64,000 nucleotides of DNA from Anaerolineales bacterium (lineage in GTDB: Bacteria > Chloroflexota > Anaerolineae > Anaerolineales > Villigracilaceae): the NCBI GenBank assembly GCA_030583925.1, contig CP129482.1:3038001-3102000 (forward strand). Direction: 5' to 3'. The notes beneath the pieces were generated by a model. The model had not been told where the DNA came from. It was given only the letters and a program-made list of their open reading frames with translations, and ran no database searches. The number at the start of each line of letters is the position of its first letter. Position 1 is the first letter of the stretch. Of this stretch, positions 1-7,644 are shown piece by piece. Both the position numbers and the translations under genes were made by a program.

Positions 1-726
1 GATCGGCGATTGACCGTCCACGCTGAGGACGGCGTTTTCGCCAGCGCTTGCAATGCTCACAGACGAGCCCTCCGCCAGCACGACGGCGCGATCCACCGAA
101 AGGTGTGGGGCGATCGGCACAAGCAGAATGTTGCGCAGTTCAGGCGGCAGGATGGGTCCGCCCGCCGCGAGGGCGTAGGCAGTTGAACCCGTCGGAGTTG
201 AAGCGATGAGTCCATCCGCCACATAACGGGTCAACGGTCTGCCATCCACCGAGGCGGTGAGGCGCACGGGGCGAAGCATCTGCCCGCGCCCGACGACGAC
301 TTCGTTCAACGCAGTCCACTCGCCCATCGGGTCGCCCGCGCGAATGTGTTCGACGCGCAGCATCATGCGGTGTTCGATCCACGCGTCGCCGTTGAACAAT
401 TTATCAAAGTACGCGCGCCAATCGCGGCGATCCACCTGCGTCAGAAAACCGAGCCTGCCGAGATTCACGCCCAGAATCGGCACGCCACTTGGGGCGCAGA
501 GATGTCCCGCCCGCAAAACAGTTCCATCGCCGCCCGCGACAATCAACACATCGAACTCGCCGCCGCGCACGCGCTTCCGTAAATCTTCGTCGTAGATCAA
601 GCCGCACGGCGCGTCGATGCCCTTGTCTTTCAGGTACACAGACATCGCTTTCGCTTCGGTCACGGCTTCGGGCATTTTCTGATGCGCAGTGACCACAGGT
701 CGCTTGGGGATGAAGGCGTCGAGCAT
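1..726 (-). CDS. nadK: NAD kinase, C-terminus cut off by the window edge
   Basis: NAD kinase phosphorylates NAD to NADP in the cytosol. The minus strand is open from an ATG at 726 to base 1 (242 codons, no stop). The diphosphate-binding GGDGT motif is at residues 65-69, the NE pair at 141-142, and the DGLIASTPTGSTAY block at 171-184, all diagnostic of the family. The family is usually 270-300 residues, so about 30-50 C-terminal residues are missing. It lies downstream of the two Cas4-like frames on the same strand, with only a short repeat array between, so co-transcription is likely. The start is placed at the only ATG just before the N-terminal strand. Confidence 0.93.
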   Translation of the reverse strand, partial: MLDAFIPKRPVVTAHQKMPEAVTEAKAMSVYLKDKGIDAPCGLIYDEDLRKRVRGGEFDVLIVAGGDGTVLRAGHLCAPSGVPILGVNLGRLGFLTQVDRRDWRAYFDKLFNGDAWIEHRMMLRVEHIRAGDPMGEWTALNEVVVGRGQMLRPVRLTASVDGRPLTRYVADGLIASTPTGSTAYALAAGGPILPPELRNILLVPIAPHLSVDRAVVLAEGSSVSIASAGENAVLSVDGQSPI

Positions 727-738
727 GGGATGATTATA

Positions 739-778
739 AAGTAAACAAGTAGACACGTATACAGGTTGACTTGTCTAC
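739..778. repeat. Octamer array (GTNNAC-type units)
   Basis: Five 8-bp units in register: AAGTAAAC, AAGTAGAC, ACGTATAC, AGGTTGAC, TTGTCTAC. The last unit is roughly complementary to the second, so the array can fold back. It supplies the TAG stop (775-777) of the Cas4-like gene on the minus strand. Units of the same type recur at 10910-10940 and 21811-21885. Confidence 0.8.
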
Positions 779-1287
779 GCCAACGCCTGATCGCAGACTG
801 ACCGAAACCCGCATCTTTTACAACGGGACGCCTGCTCGTGCGACCGTGCGACTTCTTTCTTCATCCCATCGCGCTTCATTTCGGTGATCAACTCCAACAG
901 GGATTGTTCCAACTCGAACGTGTACTCCACTGAAAAATTTTTATCGTCGTAATGGACGATCCCATACGGCGGACGTTTGCCGTACGTTTTTTCCACCAAT
1001 AAGCAATACGACGCCAATTGATAAATGTGCGAATCATACGGCGCTTCGGGCGCACGCCCCGATTTCACTTCGACAGGGATGATTTTTCCATTTTGTTCAA
1101 CAAGGTAATCGGGTTTACCAGTCAATTCGAGGGCGGCGTAGAAGAGCGGCTTCTCCAATTTGCTCCAACCGCGCGTGTCGGTGTAGATGACGCGTCCGCC
1201 AGGCAAGCCTGCTTCGCTCCGCTGGCGGTTTGATTGCCAGAAGAAGAGGAAGGCGAGGAGGATGAGGAGGATGGAGAGGTAGAGCAT
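775..1287 (-). CDS. Cas4/Dna2-like RecB-family nuclease, C-terminal part with N-terminal membrane helix
   Basis: A 170-residue protein holding the second half of a Cas4-type (PD-(D/E)XK) nuclease. Residues 1-17 form a hydrophobic membrane helix. The catalytic core follows: D60 in GKPDYLV, E73 and K75 in PVEVKSG, Q90 in the YQLASY motif, and three iron-sulphur cysteines C156, C159 and C165. The first cluster cysteine and the histidine motif are missing here but are present in the frame immediately upstream (1373-1609), so the two frames together make one complete Cas4 fold. The start ATG lies just after a 7-8 bp repeat array and has no clear ribosome site. No CRISPR array or other cas gene is in the window, so a role in CRISPR adaptation is not supported. 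It may be an active two-part nuclease or a broken gene. Confidence 0.75.
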   Translation of the reverse strand: MLYLSILLILLAFLFFWQSNRQRSEAGLPGGRVIYTDTRGWSKLEKPLFYAALELTGKPDYLVEQNGKIIPVEVKSGRAPEAPYDSHIYQLASYCLLVEKTYGKRPPYGIVHYDDKNFSVEYTFELEQSLLELITEMKRDGMKKEVARSHEQASRCKRCGFRSVCDQALA

Positions 1288-1290
1288 CGG

Positions 1291-1382
1291 ATTGGTAATT
1301 GGTAAATGGTAATTGGAGGTTTGAGGGTTGGAGAATTAGAGAAGTGGAGAATTGGAGACTGGAGATTAGAGACTAGAGAATT
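1291..1382. repeat. 7-8 bp tandem array splitting the Cas4-like gene
   Basis: A run of degenerate units: ATTGGTA, ATTGGTA, AATGGTA, ATTGGAG, then many ending in GGAG or AGAG. It fills the gap between the two Cas4-like frames, gives the upstream frame its TAG stop (1373-1375), and ends just before the ATG of the downstream frame. Closely similar arrays are at 10855-10909, 44050-44117, 56590-56646 and 57791-57838. Confidence 0.85.
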
Positions 1383-1609
1383 TGCGCGGTGCAGTAGGCG
1401 ACAAACAAAATTAATGCGAGCGCCAGCAGAATCAACCCCATCGTCCGCGCGAGGGTGGAGGCGAGGACTTTGCGTCCGTGCTGGCGGTGGAGTTCGGAAC
1501 CTGTCGCCATTTCGGCTTGGTTCTCGGATGCGACTCCCTGCTTCTTGTACCACCAGGCGCGGCGACAGTAGAGGTAGTTCCCAATGTCGGATGAGCGGAC
1601 GACAGCCAC
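1373..1609 (-). CDS. Cas4-like nuclease, N-terminal part with C-terminal membrane helix
   Basis: A 78-residue frame starting at GTG 1609. It contains the Cas4 N-terminal signature YLYCRRAWWY with the first cluster cysteine (C15), the SELHRQHG histidine motif (H41, H44), and a strong membrane helix at about 55-72. It stops at a TAG inside a repeat array. The next frame (775-1287) begins with another membrane helix and carries the rest of the active site, so the original protein was probably one chain with a two-helix hairpin between the halves. The upstream -10 hexamer TATACT (1616-1621, minus strand) ends 6 nt before the GTG, which favours a leaderless start. An in-frame ATG at 1660 is possible but adds non-conserved residues. 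Confidence 0.7.
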   Translation of the reverse strand: MAVVRSSDIGNYLYCRRAWWYKKQGVASENQAEMATGSELHRQHGRKVLASTLARTMGLILLALALILFVAYCTAQIL

Positions 1610-1848
1610 AGGGGAAGTATAGCACAAATTTTCTAATTTTTCTGAGGCGCAAGGGTGCATCGCACCACGCCAACGAGCCTTCTCTGCTGGGCTGGATGAA
1701 TCGGCTCGTCAGAATTTACCCCCATTTGCAAAGTGCGACGCACTGCTCGCCCATTGTGAAAAACTTCTCAGCTCGCTTGCGACAATTTTCCTTGAGAAAA
1801 AACCCACGCCGAAGATAATGACCGTGTAACGCGAAAGGAGATGCAGAG

Positions 1849-2838
1849 ATGACAAAAGAATTGAGAGTCAAATTCTGGGGCGTGCGCGGGAGTTATCCTA
1901 CTCCAGGCGCGGGGACGATCCGCTTTGGGGGGAACACAGCCAGCGTCGAAGTGCGCGCAGGCGAGCGCACGATCATCCTCGACGCGGGGACGGGCATTAT
2001 TCCGCTGGGGCGCGAGTTGTTGAAGACCAAGCGAGCGGGAGAAATCCTGTTGCTGTTGAGTCACTTGCATCACGATCACACGCAAGGCTTTCCGTTCTTT
2101 GTGCCAGCCTATTTGCCGAGCGCGAAGTTGCACATCTTTGGACCCGACGGAACGCACGAGTCGTTGAAAAATGTTTTGGAGCGCAATCAATCCTCCGAGA
2201 CGTTCCCTGTGGGTTTGCGCGACATGGCGTCGGCGAAGGAGATTCAATCATTGCGCGAGTCGCAGATCGTCGTGTGGGACGAGAGAGGAGTCCGGGTGGC
2301 TGAGTCAGGCGTAGGTCCGGGTTTGAACCGTGCCGAAGGCTTGAGCGAGGACGCGGTCGTGATCCGCATCCACAAATCGTATGCGCATCCAGGCGGAGTT
2401 TACGTTTATCGAATCACGTGGCGCGGCAAGTCGGTGGTGTATGCCACAGATACGGAGGGCTACGTCGGCACGGATCGAAAGCTCGTGCAGTTCGCGCGGG
2501 ACGCGGATTTGCTGATCCACGATGCGCAATATTCGGAGGAGCATTATCGCGGACAGTTGGCGGGGTTTCCGTCTACGCAGGGGTTTGGTCATTCGACGGT
2601 GACGATGGCGAGCGAGGTCGCCGCGGCGGCGGAGGCAGAGCGACTGGTTTTGTTCCATCACGATCCCGCGTACGACGACGCGATGGTCGCGGAGATGGAA
2701 CGGACTGCGCAAGGTTTGTTCGCCGAGTCTTTTGCCGCATATGAAGGCTTGGAATTTGTGTTGCAGGTTGAAAACAGAACAGCGACAGCATCGGTCGCGT
2801 CGCATGAGAGGGCAGTACAATATGCTCAAAATGGATGA
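1849..2838 (+). CDS. MBL-fold metallo-hydrolase
   Basis: A 329-residue metallo-beta-lactamase-fold hydrolase. The metal-binding HLHHDH motif is at residues 72-77. Further expected ligand positions are seen in the ATDTEG, HDAQYSEEH, GHST and LFHHDP segments. The N-terminal FWGVRGSYPTPG and FGGNT blocks are typical of the PhnP-like/phosphodiesterase-like branch. The substrate cannot be read from the sequence. The start ATG follows a GAAAGGAG ribosome site. The stop overlaps the start of a Crp/Fnr-type regulator, so the two are probably translated together. A link to cyclic-nucleotide turnover would be only a guess from this neighbour. Confidence 0.85.
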   Translation: MTKELRVKFWGVRGSYPTPGAGTIRFGGNTASVEVRAGERTIILDAGTGIIPLGRELLKTKRAGEILLLLSHLHHDHTQGFPFFVPAYLPSAKLHIFGPDGTHESLKNVLERNQSSETFPVGLRDMASAKEIQSLRESQIVVWDERGVRVAESGVGPGLNRAEGLSEDAVVIRIHKSYAHPGGVYVYRITWRGKSVVYATDTEGYVGTDRKLVQFARDADLLIHDAQYSEEHYRGQLAGFPSTQGFGHSTVTMASEVAAAAEAERLVLFHHDPAYDDAMVAEMERTAQGLFAESFAAYEGLEFVLQVENRTATASVASHERAVQYAQNG

Positions 2839-3526
2839 GATTCGCAAAGACAACACGCGCAACCTGCTCGCGGACATCGAATTGTTCGCAGGGCTGACGC
2901 CGACTCAATTAGATTGGGTCGCCCAGCACGCGCATCGTCGCATCTTCGAGGCGGGCAGGAACGTGCTGACCATCGAACAGCCTGGCGAAGCCGTGTATAT
3001 CATTTTGCACGGCACGGTGAAGATTCACATCGAACAAGGCGAGCGGGATGTGATCCTGTCCATTTTGGGCTCGGGCGATTTGCTCGGCGAGATGAGTCTG
3101 ATCGACAGCGTGGGACGATCTGCCAGCGCGGTGACATTGGAAAGCAGTTTGATGTTGTGGATGGATCGAACCACGTTCACGTATCTCCTTGATAACTTCC
3201 CGCCTGTGGCGCGCAATTTGGTGAAGATACTGTCTGCGCGTGTTCGGTTATCGGATCAATTGATCCAAGCTCTGGCGACGCTCGACGTGAACGGACGTGT
3301 GGCGCGTCAACTGCTGGCGTTCGCCGAAAAATACGGGCGCGAGAAAGACGGCGTGACGCAAATCCGCATCACGCTCACACAGGGCGATATTGCAGACCTA
3401 GTCGGCGCGTCGCGGAAGCGAGTCAATCAGGCGATGGTGTTGTTCAAGGAACAGGGGTTGATCGATAATACGGAAGGACGAATTGCCATCAAGGATGGCG
3501 AGGGGTTGGCGAGGTATTGTAAGTAA
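2831..3526 (+). CDS. Crp/Fnr family transcriptional regulator
   Basis: About 231 residues: an N-terminal cyclic-nucleotide-binding beta-roll followed by a C-terminal winged helix. The pocket segment LLGEMSLIDSVGRSASAVT has the Gly-Glu and Arg-Ser-Ala pattern of cAMP-type phosphate-binding cassettes. The DNA-recognition region reads LTQGDIADLVGASRKRVNQA. No Fnr-type N-terminal cysteine cluster is present, so cAMP or a similar ligand is more likely than an Fe-S sensor. An alternative ATG at 2822 is in frame. The first codons overlap the 3' end of the upstream MBL gene, and a TACAAT hexamer at 2817-2822 could also give a separate leaderless transcript. Confidence 0.88.
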   Translation: MDEIRKDNTRNLLADIELFAGLTPTQLDWVAQHAHRRIFEAGRNVLTIEQPGEAVYIILHGTVKIHIEQGERDVILSILGSGDLLGEMSLIDSVGRSASAVTLESSLMLWMDRTTFTYLLDNFPPVARNLVKILSARVRLSDQLIQALATLDVNGRVARQLLAFAEKYGREKDGVTQIRITLTQGDIADLVGASRKRVNQAMVLFKEQGLIDNTEGRIAIKDGEGLARYCK

Positions 3527-3616
3527 GGACAAGGCAGGTCATTAGAGAATTCCAACTGGATGGTTATGAGATTCTGTTGGTTGCTCATCATTGTAATCTG
3601 ATGTATATTTGGACTC

Positions 3617-3898
3617 ATGGATTTCGAATGGGACCCACGCAAAGCAGAGACTAACCTGCAAAAGCATGGCGTTTCATTTACCGAAGCAGGAACAATTTTT
3701 GGCGACGAACTGGCAGTCACTGTTCCTGACCCTGATCATTCCAAGAACGAAGAACGCTACATTACAATCGGATGGTCAAGCCGAGGCAGGTTGTTGATGA
3801 TCTCCCACACTGACCGTGAAGACCGAATCCGAATCATCAGCGCCCGCGAACTGACAAGAGCGGAACGAAAAGCATATGAAGAAGAAAACCAAACATAA
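3617..3898 (+). CDS. brnT: BrnT-family toxin
   Basis: A 93-residue protein with the BrnT pattern: an N-terminal FEWDPRKAETNLQKHGVSF block, a central IGWSSRGRLLMISHT strand pair and a C-terminal RIRIISARELTRAERKAYEE block. BrnT proteins are ribonucleases of the RelE-like fold that inhibit translation. The gene overlaps the next small gene by 23 nt, the usual layout of a type II toxin-antitoxin pair. A TATATT hexamer at 3604-3609 stands 7 nt before the ATG, which suggests a leaderless transcript. Confidence 0.9.
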   Translation: MDFEWDPRKAETNLQKHGVSFTEAGTIFGDELAVTVPDPDHSKNEERYITIGWSSRGRLLMISHTDREDRIRIISARELTRAERKAYEEENQT

Positions 3899-4121
3899 CG
3901 ACGAATTACGTCCCGAATATGATATGAAATCCCTGCTCAATGGTGGGGTACGCGGTAAGTACGCGGCTCGTTACCGCGCAGGGACAAACCTTGTACTGCT
4001 GGAACCAGACGTGGCAAAGGCATTTCCAAACGATAATGCCGTCAATGAGGCGTTAAAGTTGGTAATAAAGTTGAAACAGATACAAGAGGAGGCTGGTCAA
4101 TATTCAACAAAAAATAAATGA
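3876..4121 (+). CDS. Antitoxin partner of BrnT-type toxin
   Basis: An 81-residue protein with a basic, polar N-terminus and a KYAARYRAGTNLVLLEPDVAKAFP core followed by a VNEALKLVIKL helix. It overlaps the BrnT gene and presumably neutralises it and represses the pair. It does not look like the classical ribbon-helix-helix BrnA sequence. Its core resembles a small antitoxin-like family I have seen beside BrnT and RelE-type toxins. The assignment rests mainly on position and size. Confidence 0.7.
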   Translation: MKKKTKHNDELRPEYDMKSLLNGGVRGKYAARYRAGTNLVLLEPDVAKAFPNDNAVNEALKLVIKLKQIQEEAGQYSTKNK

Positions 4122-4201
4122 ACGGCACGCGCTTCGACCTACTTGGAATTCTTTGTACCAGTCTGAAATCGAGAAAAATAATTCGGCTATAATCGCTCGC
4201 T

Positions 4202-4627
4202 ATGAGCGATTTTCGTTTTTATCACCCTATCGAAGTCCGCTACGGGGATTTGGATCCGCAGGGACACGTTAACAACGCCAAGCATCTCACCTACTTCGAG
4301 CAGGCGCGTATTGCCTATTTGGTCGAGCTCGGATTGTTCACGAAGGATCAATCTTTCATGGAGATCGGTGTGATTCTGGCTGATGTGCACATCACCTACC
4401 ATGAGCCTGTCTATTTTGGGCAGAAAGTCCAGGTTGGGGTTCATATATCGAAGTTGGGGAACAAGTCCATGACGTGGGAGCAGAATATCGTGGATGTGGA
4501 GACTGGGAAGGAATTAGCCAAAGGGGAAGTGGTAATGGTGACTTATGATTATCGCACTGAGAAGACAATTCCCGTTCCGCAGGAGTGGCGGGAGAAGATT
4601 ACCGAGTTCGAAGGTTTAAAGGTTTGA
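4202..4627 (+). CDS. Acyl-CoA thioesterase, hotdog fold (YbgC/FadM type)
   Basis: A 141-residue single-hotdog protein. The active-site block VRYGDLDPQGHVNNAKHLTYFEQAR holds the catalytic aspartate (D16 or D18) and the HVNN helix cap typical of 4-hydroxybenzoyl-CoA-thioesterase-like enzymes, which hydrolyse acyl-CoA in the cytosol. The exact acyl group is unknown. TATAAT at 4188-4193 ends 8 nt before the ATG, so the mRNA is probably leaderless. The last residues (EGLKV) and the TGA stop are encoded by units of the repeat array starting near 4610, so the natural C-terminus may have been remodelled. Confidence 0.88.
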   Translation: MSDFRFYHPIEVRYGDLDPQGHVNNAKHLTYFEQARIAYLVELGLFTKDQSFMEIGVILADVHITYHEPVYFGQKVQVGVHISKLGNKSMTWEQNIVDVETGKELAKGEVVMVTYDYRTEKTIPVPQEWREKITEFEGLKV

Positions 4628-4690
4628 AAGTTGGCAGGTTGGAAAGTTAAAACCTTTAGACCTTCCAACCTGTAAACTTGCAAACACATC
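4610..4690. repeat. 7-8 bp array with inverted half
   Basis: Degenerate units (AAGGTTT, AAAGGTTT, GAAAGTT, GGCAGGTT, GGAAAGTT) are followed by a complementary half. CAGGTTGGAA at 4635-4644 pairs exactly with TTCCAACCTG at 4663-4672. The array begins inside the thioesterase gene, provides its TGA stop, and ends near the ribosome site of the M42 peptidase gene. It could fold into a long imperfect hairpin in RNA. Confidence 0.8.
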
Positions 4691-4702
4691 AAAAGGAAAA
4701 CC

Positions 4703-5749
4703 ATGTCATTACCAACCATCAATCAAGAATATTTCGTTGACTTTCTCGTGAAGTTATTGAACATCCCCTCGCCGACTGGGTTTGCAGAGCCAGCGATTGC
4801 ATTTGTGGAAAAAGAATTATCGCAATACAAGCAACTCGAACTCAGCCGAACCCGCAAAGGCGCGTTGGTGGCAAAGTGGGAAGTCAAATCCGATTTACCT
4901 CCCGTCGCTTTGACCGCGCACGTGGACACACTCGGCGCGGTGGTGAAGGAGATCAAGTCGAATGGACGGTTGAAGTTGAGTCGCGTCGGCGGAGTCCAGT
5001 GGCCCACTGTGGAGACCGAAGGCGTGTGGGTGTTCACAGAGAAAGGCGAAAAGATACGCGGCTCGGTGTTGATTGACAACGCGTCGGGTCATATCTTCGG
5101 CGCGGCTGGCACGGAGACTCCACGCAACGACGATCACATGGAAGTGCGTCTCGATGCGCGCACAACATCCGAGAAAGAAACGCGCGGGTTGGGAATCAAC
5201 GTCGGCGATTGCGTGGCGTTCGATCCGCGCGTGGAGGTGACGAATGGCTTCATCCGCTCGCGGTTCCTCGACGACAAGGCGTGCGTGGCGAATCTCGCGG
5301 CGGCGATCAAGTCGCTAGCCGAATCAGGTCGAAGTCCGAAAAGAACCGTGTACTTCCATATCTCGAATTATGAAGAGGTCGGTCACGGCGCGGCGGCGGG
5401 AATCCCATCTGAAGTTGCGGAGTTGGTCACGGTGGATATGGCAGTCGTCGGCGCGGGGCAGGCGTCGGATGAATTCAGCGCGACGCTGTGCATCAAAGAC
5501 AGCGGCGGGGTGTATCACGAGGGTTTGAATAAAAAGTTGCGCGCGCTCGCCGATAAACATGGCATCGCGTACAAAACGGATGTGTATCCGTTTTACGGTT
5601 CGGACGGCGAAGCGTTCTGGCGCGCGGGCGGCGATGTGGCGCTGGCGTTGATCGGACCTGGCATCGACGCGTCGCACAATTACGAACGCGCACACATGGA
5701 CGGATTGAACGCGACGACGAATTGGATCATGGCGTATTTGTTGGATTAA
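4703..5749 (+). CDS. M42 family metallopeptidase (glutamyl aminopeptidase-like)
   Basis: A 348-residue dinuclear-metal aminopeptidase. Family landmarks are visible in order: TAHVDTLG (first metal histidine and catalytic Asp), SRFLDDKACVAN, the NYEEVGHGAA motif with catalytic Glu and metal ligand, VTVDMAVVG, and the C-terminal GIDASHNYERAHMDGL with the last histidine ligand. M42 enzymes are cytosolic and trim peptides from the N-terminus. The start follows an AAAAGGAAAACC ribosome site. The TAA stop directly abuts a GTCATTGCGAG element. Confidence 0.9.
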   Translation: MSLPTINQEYFVDFLVKLLNIPSPTGFAEPAIAFVEKELSQYKQLELSRTRKGALVAKWEVKSDLPPVALTAHVDTLGAVVKEIKSNGRLKLSRVGGVQWPTVETEGVWVFTEKGEKIRGSVLIDNASGHIFGAAGTETPRNDDHMEVRLDARTTSEKETRGLGINVGDCVAFDPRVEVTNGFIRSRFLDDKACVANLAAAIKSLAESGRSPKRTVYFHISNYEEVGHGAAAGIPSEVAELVTVDMAVVGAGQASDEFSATLCIKDSGGVYHEGLNKKLRALADKHGIAYKTDVYPFYGSDGEAFWRAGGDVALALIGPGIDASHNYERAHMDGLNATTNWIMAYLLD

Positions 5750-5851
5750 TGTCATTGCGAGACCCGAAGGGTCGAAGCAATCTCCTGTTATCACCAGTCT
5801 ACTCGTTCGAGGAGATTGCTTCGTCGGACTTCGTCCTCCTCGCAATGACAT
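5749..5851. repeat. GTCATTGCGAG palindromic element, copy 1
   Basis: Bounded by ATGTCATTGCGAG and its complement CTCGCAATGACAT, with inner arms GAAGCAATCTCC and GGAGATTGCTTCG and small GC-rich hairpins between. It lies between the M42 peptidase and the F420-type oxidoreductase. Six further copies are in the window. Confidence 0.9.
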
Positions 5852-5860
5852 GAGGTTACT

Positions 5861-6904
5861 ATGAAACTCAATGCCGCATTACCTCCCACTGGATTGAACG
5901 ACGTCGCCGCGATCGCGAAAGCGTCGGAGGAGATCGGATTCGACGCGCTGTGGACTCAGGAGACTCAACACGACCCGTTCCTGCCTTGCGCGTTGATCGC
6001 CGAACATACAACGCGTCTTAACTTCGGGACGGCTGTCGCAGTTTCCTTCGCTCGCTCGCCCGCCAACCTCGCCTACACCGCCTGGGACCTCGCCGCGCAA
6101 TCAGGCGGACGATTCATCCTCGGGCTTGGAACACAAGTGAAGGCGCACATCGAGCGGAGGTTTGGTCAAGTTTGGCCCGAGTCTCCTGTAAATAAATTAC
6201 GCGAGCAGATTCAAGTCATCCGCGCGTTTTGGGATACTTGGCAGAACGGAACGAAGTTGAATTATCGCGGGGAGTATTACAAGATCACGTTGATGTCGCC
6301 GTTTTTTCAACCGCCACCCCTCCCCTCGCTCCCCTCCCCAAATTCTGTTGGAATTTGGGGAGGGGATGGGAGTGGGGTCATTCCCATTTACATCGCAGGC
6401 GTGAACACGGGGCTAGCAAAACTCGCGGGCGAGATGTGTGAGGGATTCCACGCGCATCCGTTTCATAGTCCGCGCTATTTGAAGGAAGTGATGTTGCCAG
6501 CTATCGAAGAAGGCGCGAAGAAAGAAAATCGCAAGCGGGAAGATGTTTCCCTTTCAGTGACTGCTTTCGTCGCAACGACTCCCGAAGAGATGAACTTCGC
6601 CCGCGCGCAGATTTCGTTCTACGCATCCACACCCTCCTATCGCTCCGTCATGGACTTGCATGGCTGGAGCGGCGTGGCAGAGACACTGTCCGCGCACGCG
6701 GCGAAGGGCGAATGGACTGAGATGCCAATGCTCATCACCGATGAGATGTTGGGTGAGTTTTGTCTGGTGACAGAGGAAGGCAAACTCGCTGATGAATTGA
6801 GGAAACGGTACAAGGGAATAGCCGATCGGCTGACGTTGTACACTCCCTTTGTGGCTGGGGAGCGAGATGAGTGGTGGAGAGGGTTGGCGAAGGAATTTCG
6901 TTAG
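5861..6904 (+). CDS. LLM-class F420-dependent oxidoreductase (TIGR03617-like)
   Basis: A 347-residue luciferase-like monooxygenase-fold protein. The N-terminus (LNDVAAIAKASEEIGFDALWTQETQHDP), the LNFGTAVAVSFARSP strand and the LGLGTQVKAHIERRF motif match the F420-dependent branch. It probably carries out a redox reaction using reduced F420 or FMN; the substrate is unknown. Residues about 151-173, rich in Pro and Gly, are encoded by a palindrome (6313-6378) that interrupts the segment normally running from FF to PIYIAGVN. The frame is kept through the insertion. Confidence 0.87.
   Translation: MKLNAALPPTGLNDVAAIAKASEEIGFDALWTQETQHDPFLPCALIAEHTTRLNFGTAVAVSFARSPANLAYTAWDLAAQSGGRFILGLGTQVKAHIERRFGQVWPESPVNKLREQIQVIRAFWDTWQNGTKLNYRGEYYKITLMSPFFQPPPLPSLPSPNSVGIWGGDGSGVIPIYIAGVNTGLAKLAGEMCEGFHAHPFHSPRYLKEVMLPAIEEGAKKENRKREDVSLSVTAFVATTPEEMNFARAQISFYASTPSYRSVMDLHGWSGVAETLSAHAAKGEWTEMPMLITDEMLGEFCLVTEEGKLADELRKRYKGIADRLTLYTPFVAGERDEWWRGLAKEFR
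6313..6378. repeat. GC-rich palindrome inserted in frame in the oxidoreductase gene
   Basis: Perfect 15-bp arms at 6331-6345 (CCCCTCCCCAAATTC) and 6351-6365, with extra partly complementary C-rich and G-rich flanks. The length and frame add about 22 Pro/Gly/Ser-rich residues to a conserved loop without a stop. Seen directly; its origin as an inserted element is inferred. Confidence 0.8.
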
Positions 6905-6954
6905 GCGTTAGATTGGGGATTGTCAAATATCTCAAATTGAGATAGACTATTGCT

Positions 6955-7242
6955 GTGCACATAATCACCCGCAAGGCGCTGATCCAGTTTTGGGAGACGC
7001 ATCCCGACAGCAAAACAGCATTAGCAAGATGGTTCAAAGTTGTGAAAACTACCGAGTTTCAAAGTTTCAACGAATTGAGAGCTGTTTTTCCATCGGCAGA
7101 TAAAGTACAGGATTGGATCATTTTCAACATCGGCGGGAACAAGTATCGGTTGATAACCTCAATTCACTTTAACCGAGGCAAGGTTTATATTCGGCATGTT
7201 CTGACACACACAGAATATGACCGAGGAGATTGGAAGAAATGA
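6955..7242 (+). CDS. higB: HigB-family toxin (mRNA interferase)
   Basis: A 95-residue protein starting at GTG 6955 with the HigB pattern: MHIITRKALIQFWETHP, ALARWFKVVKTTEF, a VFNIGGNKYRLI-like strand (here IIFNIGGNKYRLI) and RHVLTHTEYDRGDW. HigB toxins cleave mRNA on the ribosome. A TAGACT hexamer at 6943-6948 ends 6 nt upstream, consistent with a leaderless transcript. Its stop overlaps the start of the antitoxin gene in an ATGA arrangement, so translation is coupled. Confidence 0.92.
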   Translation: MHIITRKALIQFWETHPDSKTALARWFKVVKTTEFQSFNELRAVFPSADKVQDWIIFNIGGNKYRLITSIHFNRGKVYIRHVLTHTEYDRGDWKK

Positions 7243-7637
7243 CACTTGTAAACGATCAAATCCAAACCCATTGGACAAGCATCGCTCCGCTGTTAACCGT
7301 TCGGAACGAGCGTGAATATAACGCGGCTGTAAAACGGATGAATGAATTACTTGATGAGATCGGTACGAACGAAAAACATCCACTCTACAGTCTACTCGAC
7401 ACAATTGGCACACTCGTCCACGCTTACGAAGAAGAACATTTTCCTATGCCCGAACCTACAGGCGTAGACGTTTTACGATACTTAATGGAAGAGCGAGGTT
7501 TAACTCAATCCGATTTGCCAGAAGTAGGCTCGCAAGGTGTGGTTTCAGAAATATTAAACGGCAAACGCGAGTTGAATGTTCGTCAGATTCGCGCGTTGGC
7601 AAATAAGTTCAAAGTCTCTACTGCAGCGTTTGTGTAA
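7239..7637 (+). CDS. higA: HigA-type antitoxin, XRE helix-turn-helix
   Basis: A 132-residue protein with an N-terminal helical region containing the HPLYSLLDTIGTLVHAYEEEH motif seen in HigA/MqsA-like antitoxins. A C-terminal XRE-type helix-turn-helix follows (LTQSDLPEVGSQGVVSEILNGKRELNVRQI). It binds HigB and probably represses the operon. The start at 7239 is preferred over 7230 because it gives the ATGA overlap with higB. A MazG-like gene follows after 7 nt. Confidence 0.92.
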   Translation: MTLVNDQIQTHWTSIAPLLTVRNEREYNAAVKRMNELLDEIGTNEKHPLYSLLDTIGTLVHAYEEEHFPMPEPTGVDVLRYLMEERGLTQSDLPEVGSQGVVSEILNGKRELNVRQIRALANKFKVSTAAFV

Positions 7638-7644
7638 ACAACCT

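Noticed and set aside
4635..4672. Intrinsic terminator after the thioesterase gene
   Set aside because: The hairpin has a long loop and no T-tract, and is better explained as the two halves of a repeat array.
5324..5851. Minus-strand frame beginning MSLRGGRSPTKQSP
   Set aside because: The N-terminus is translated GTCATTGCGAG element and the rest is antisense to the M42 peptidase gene.
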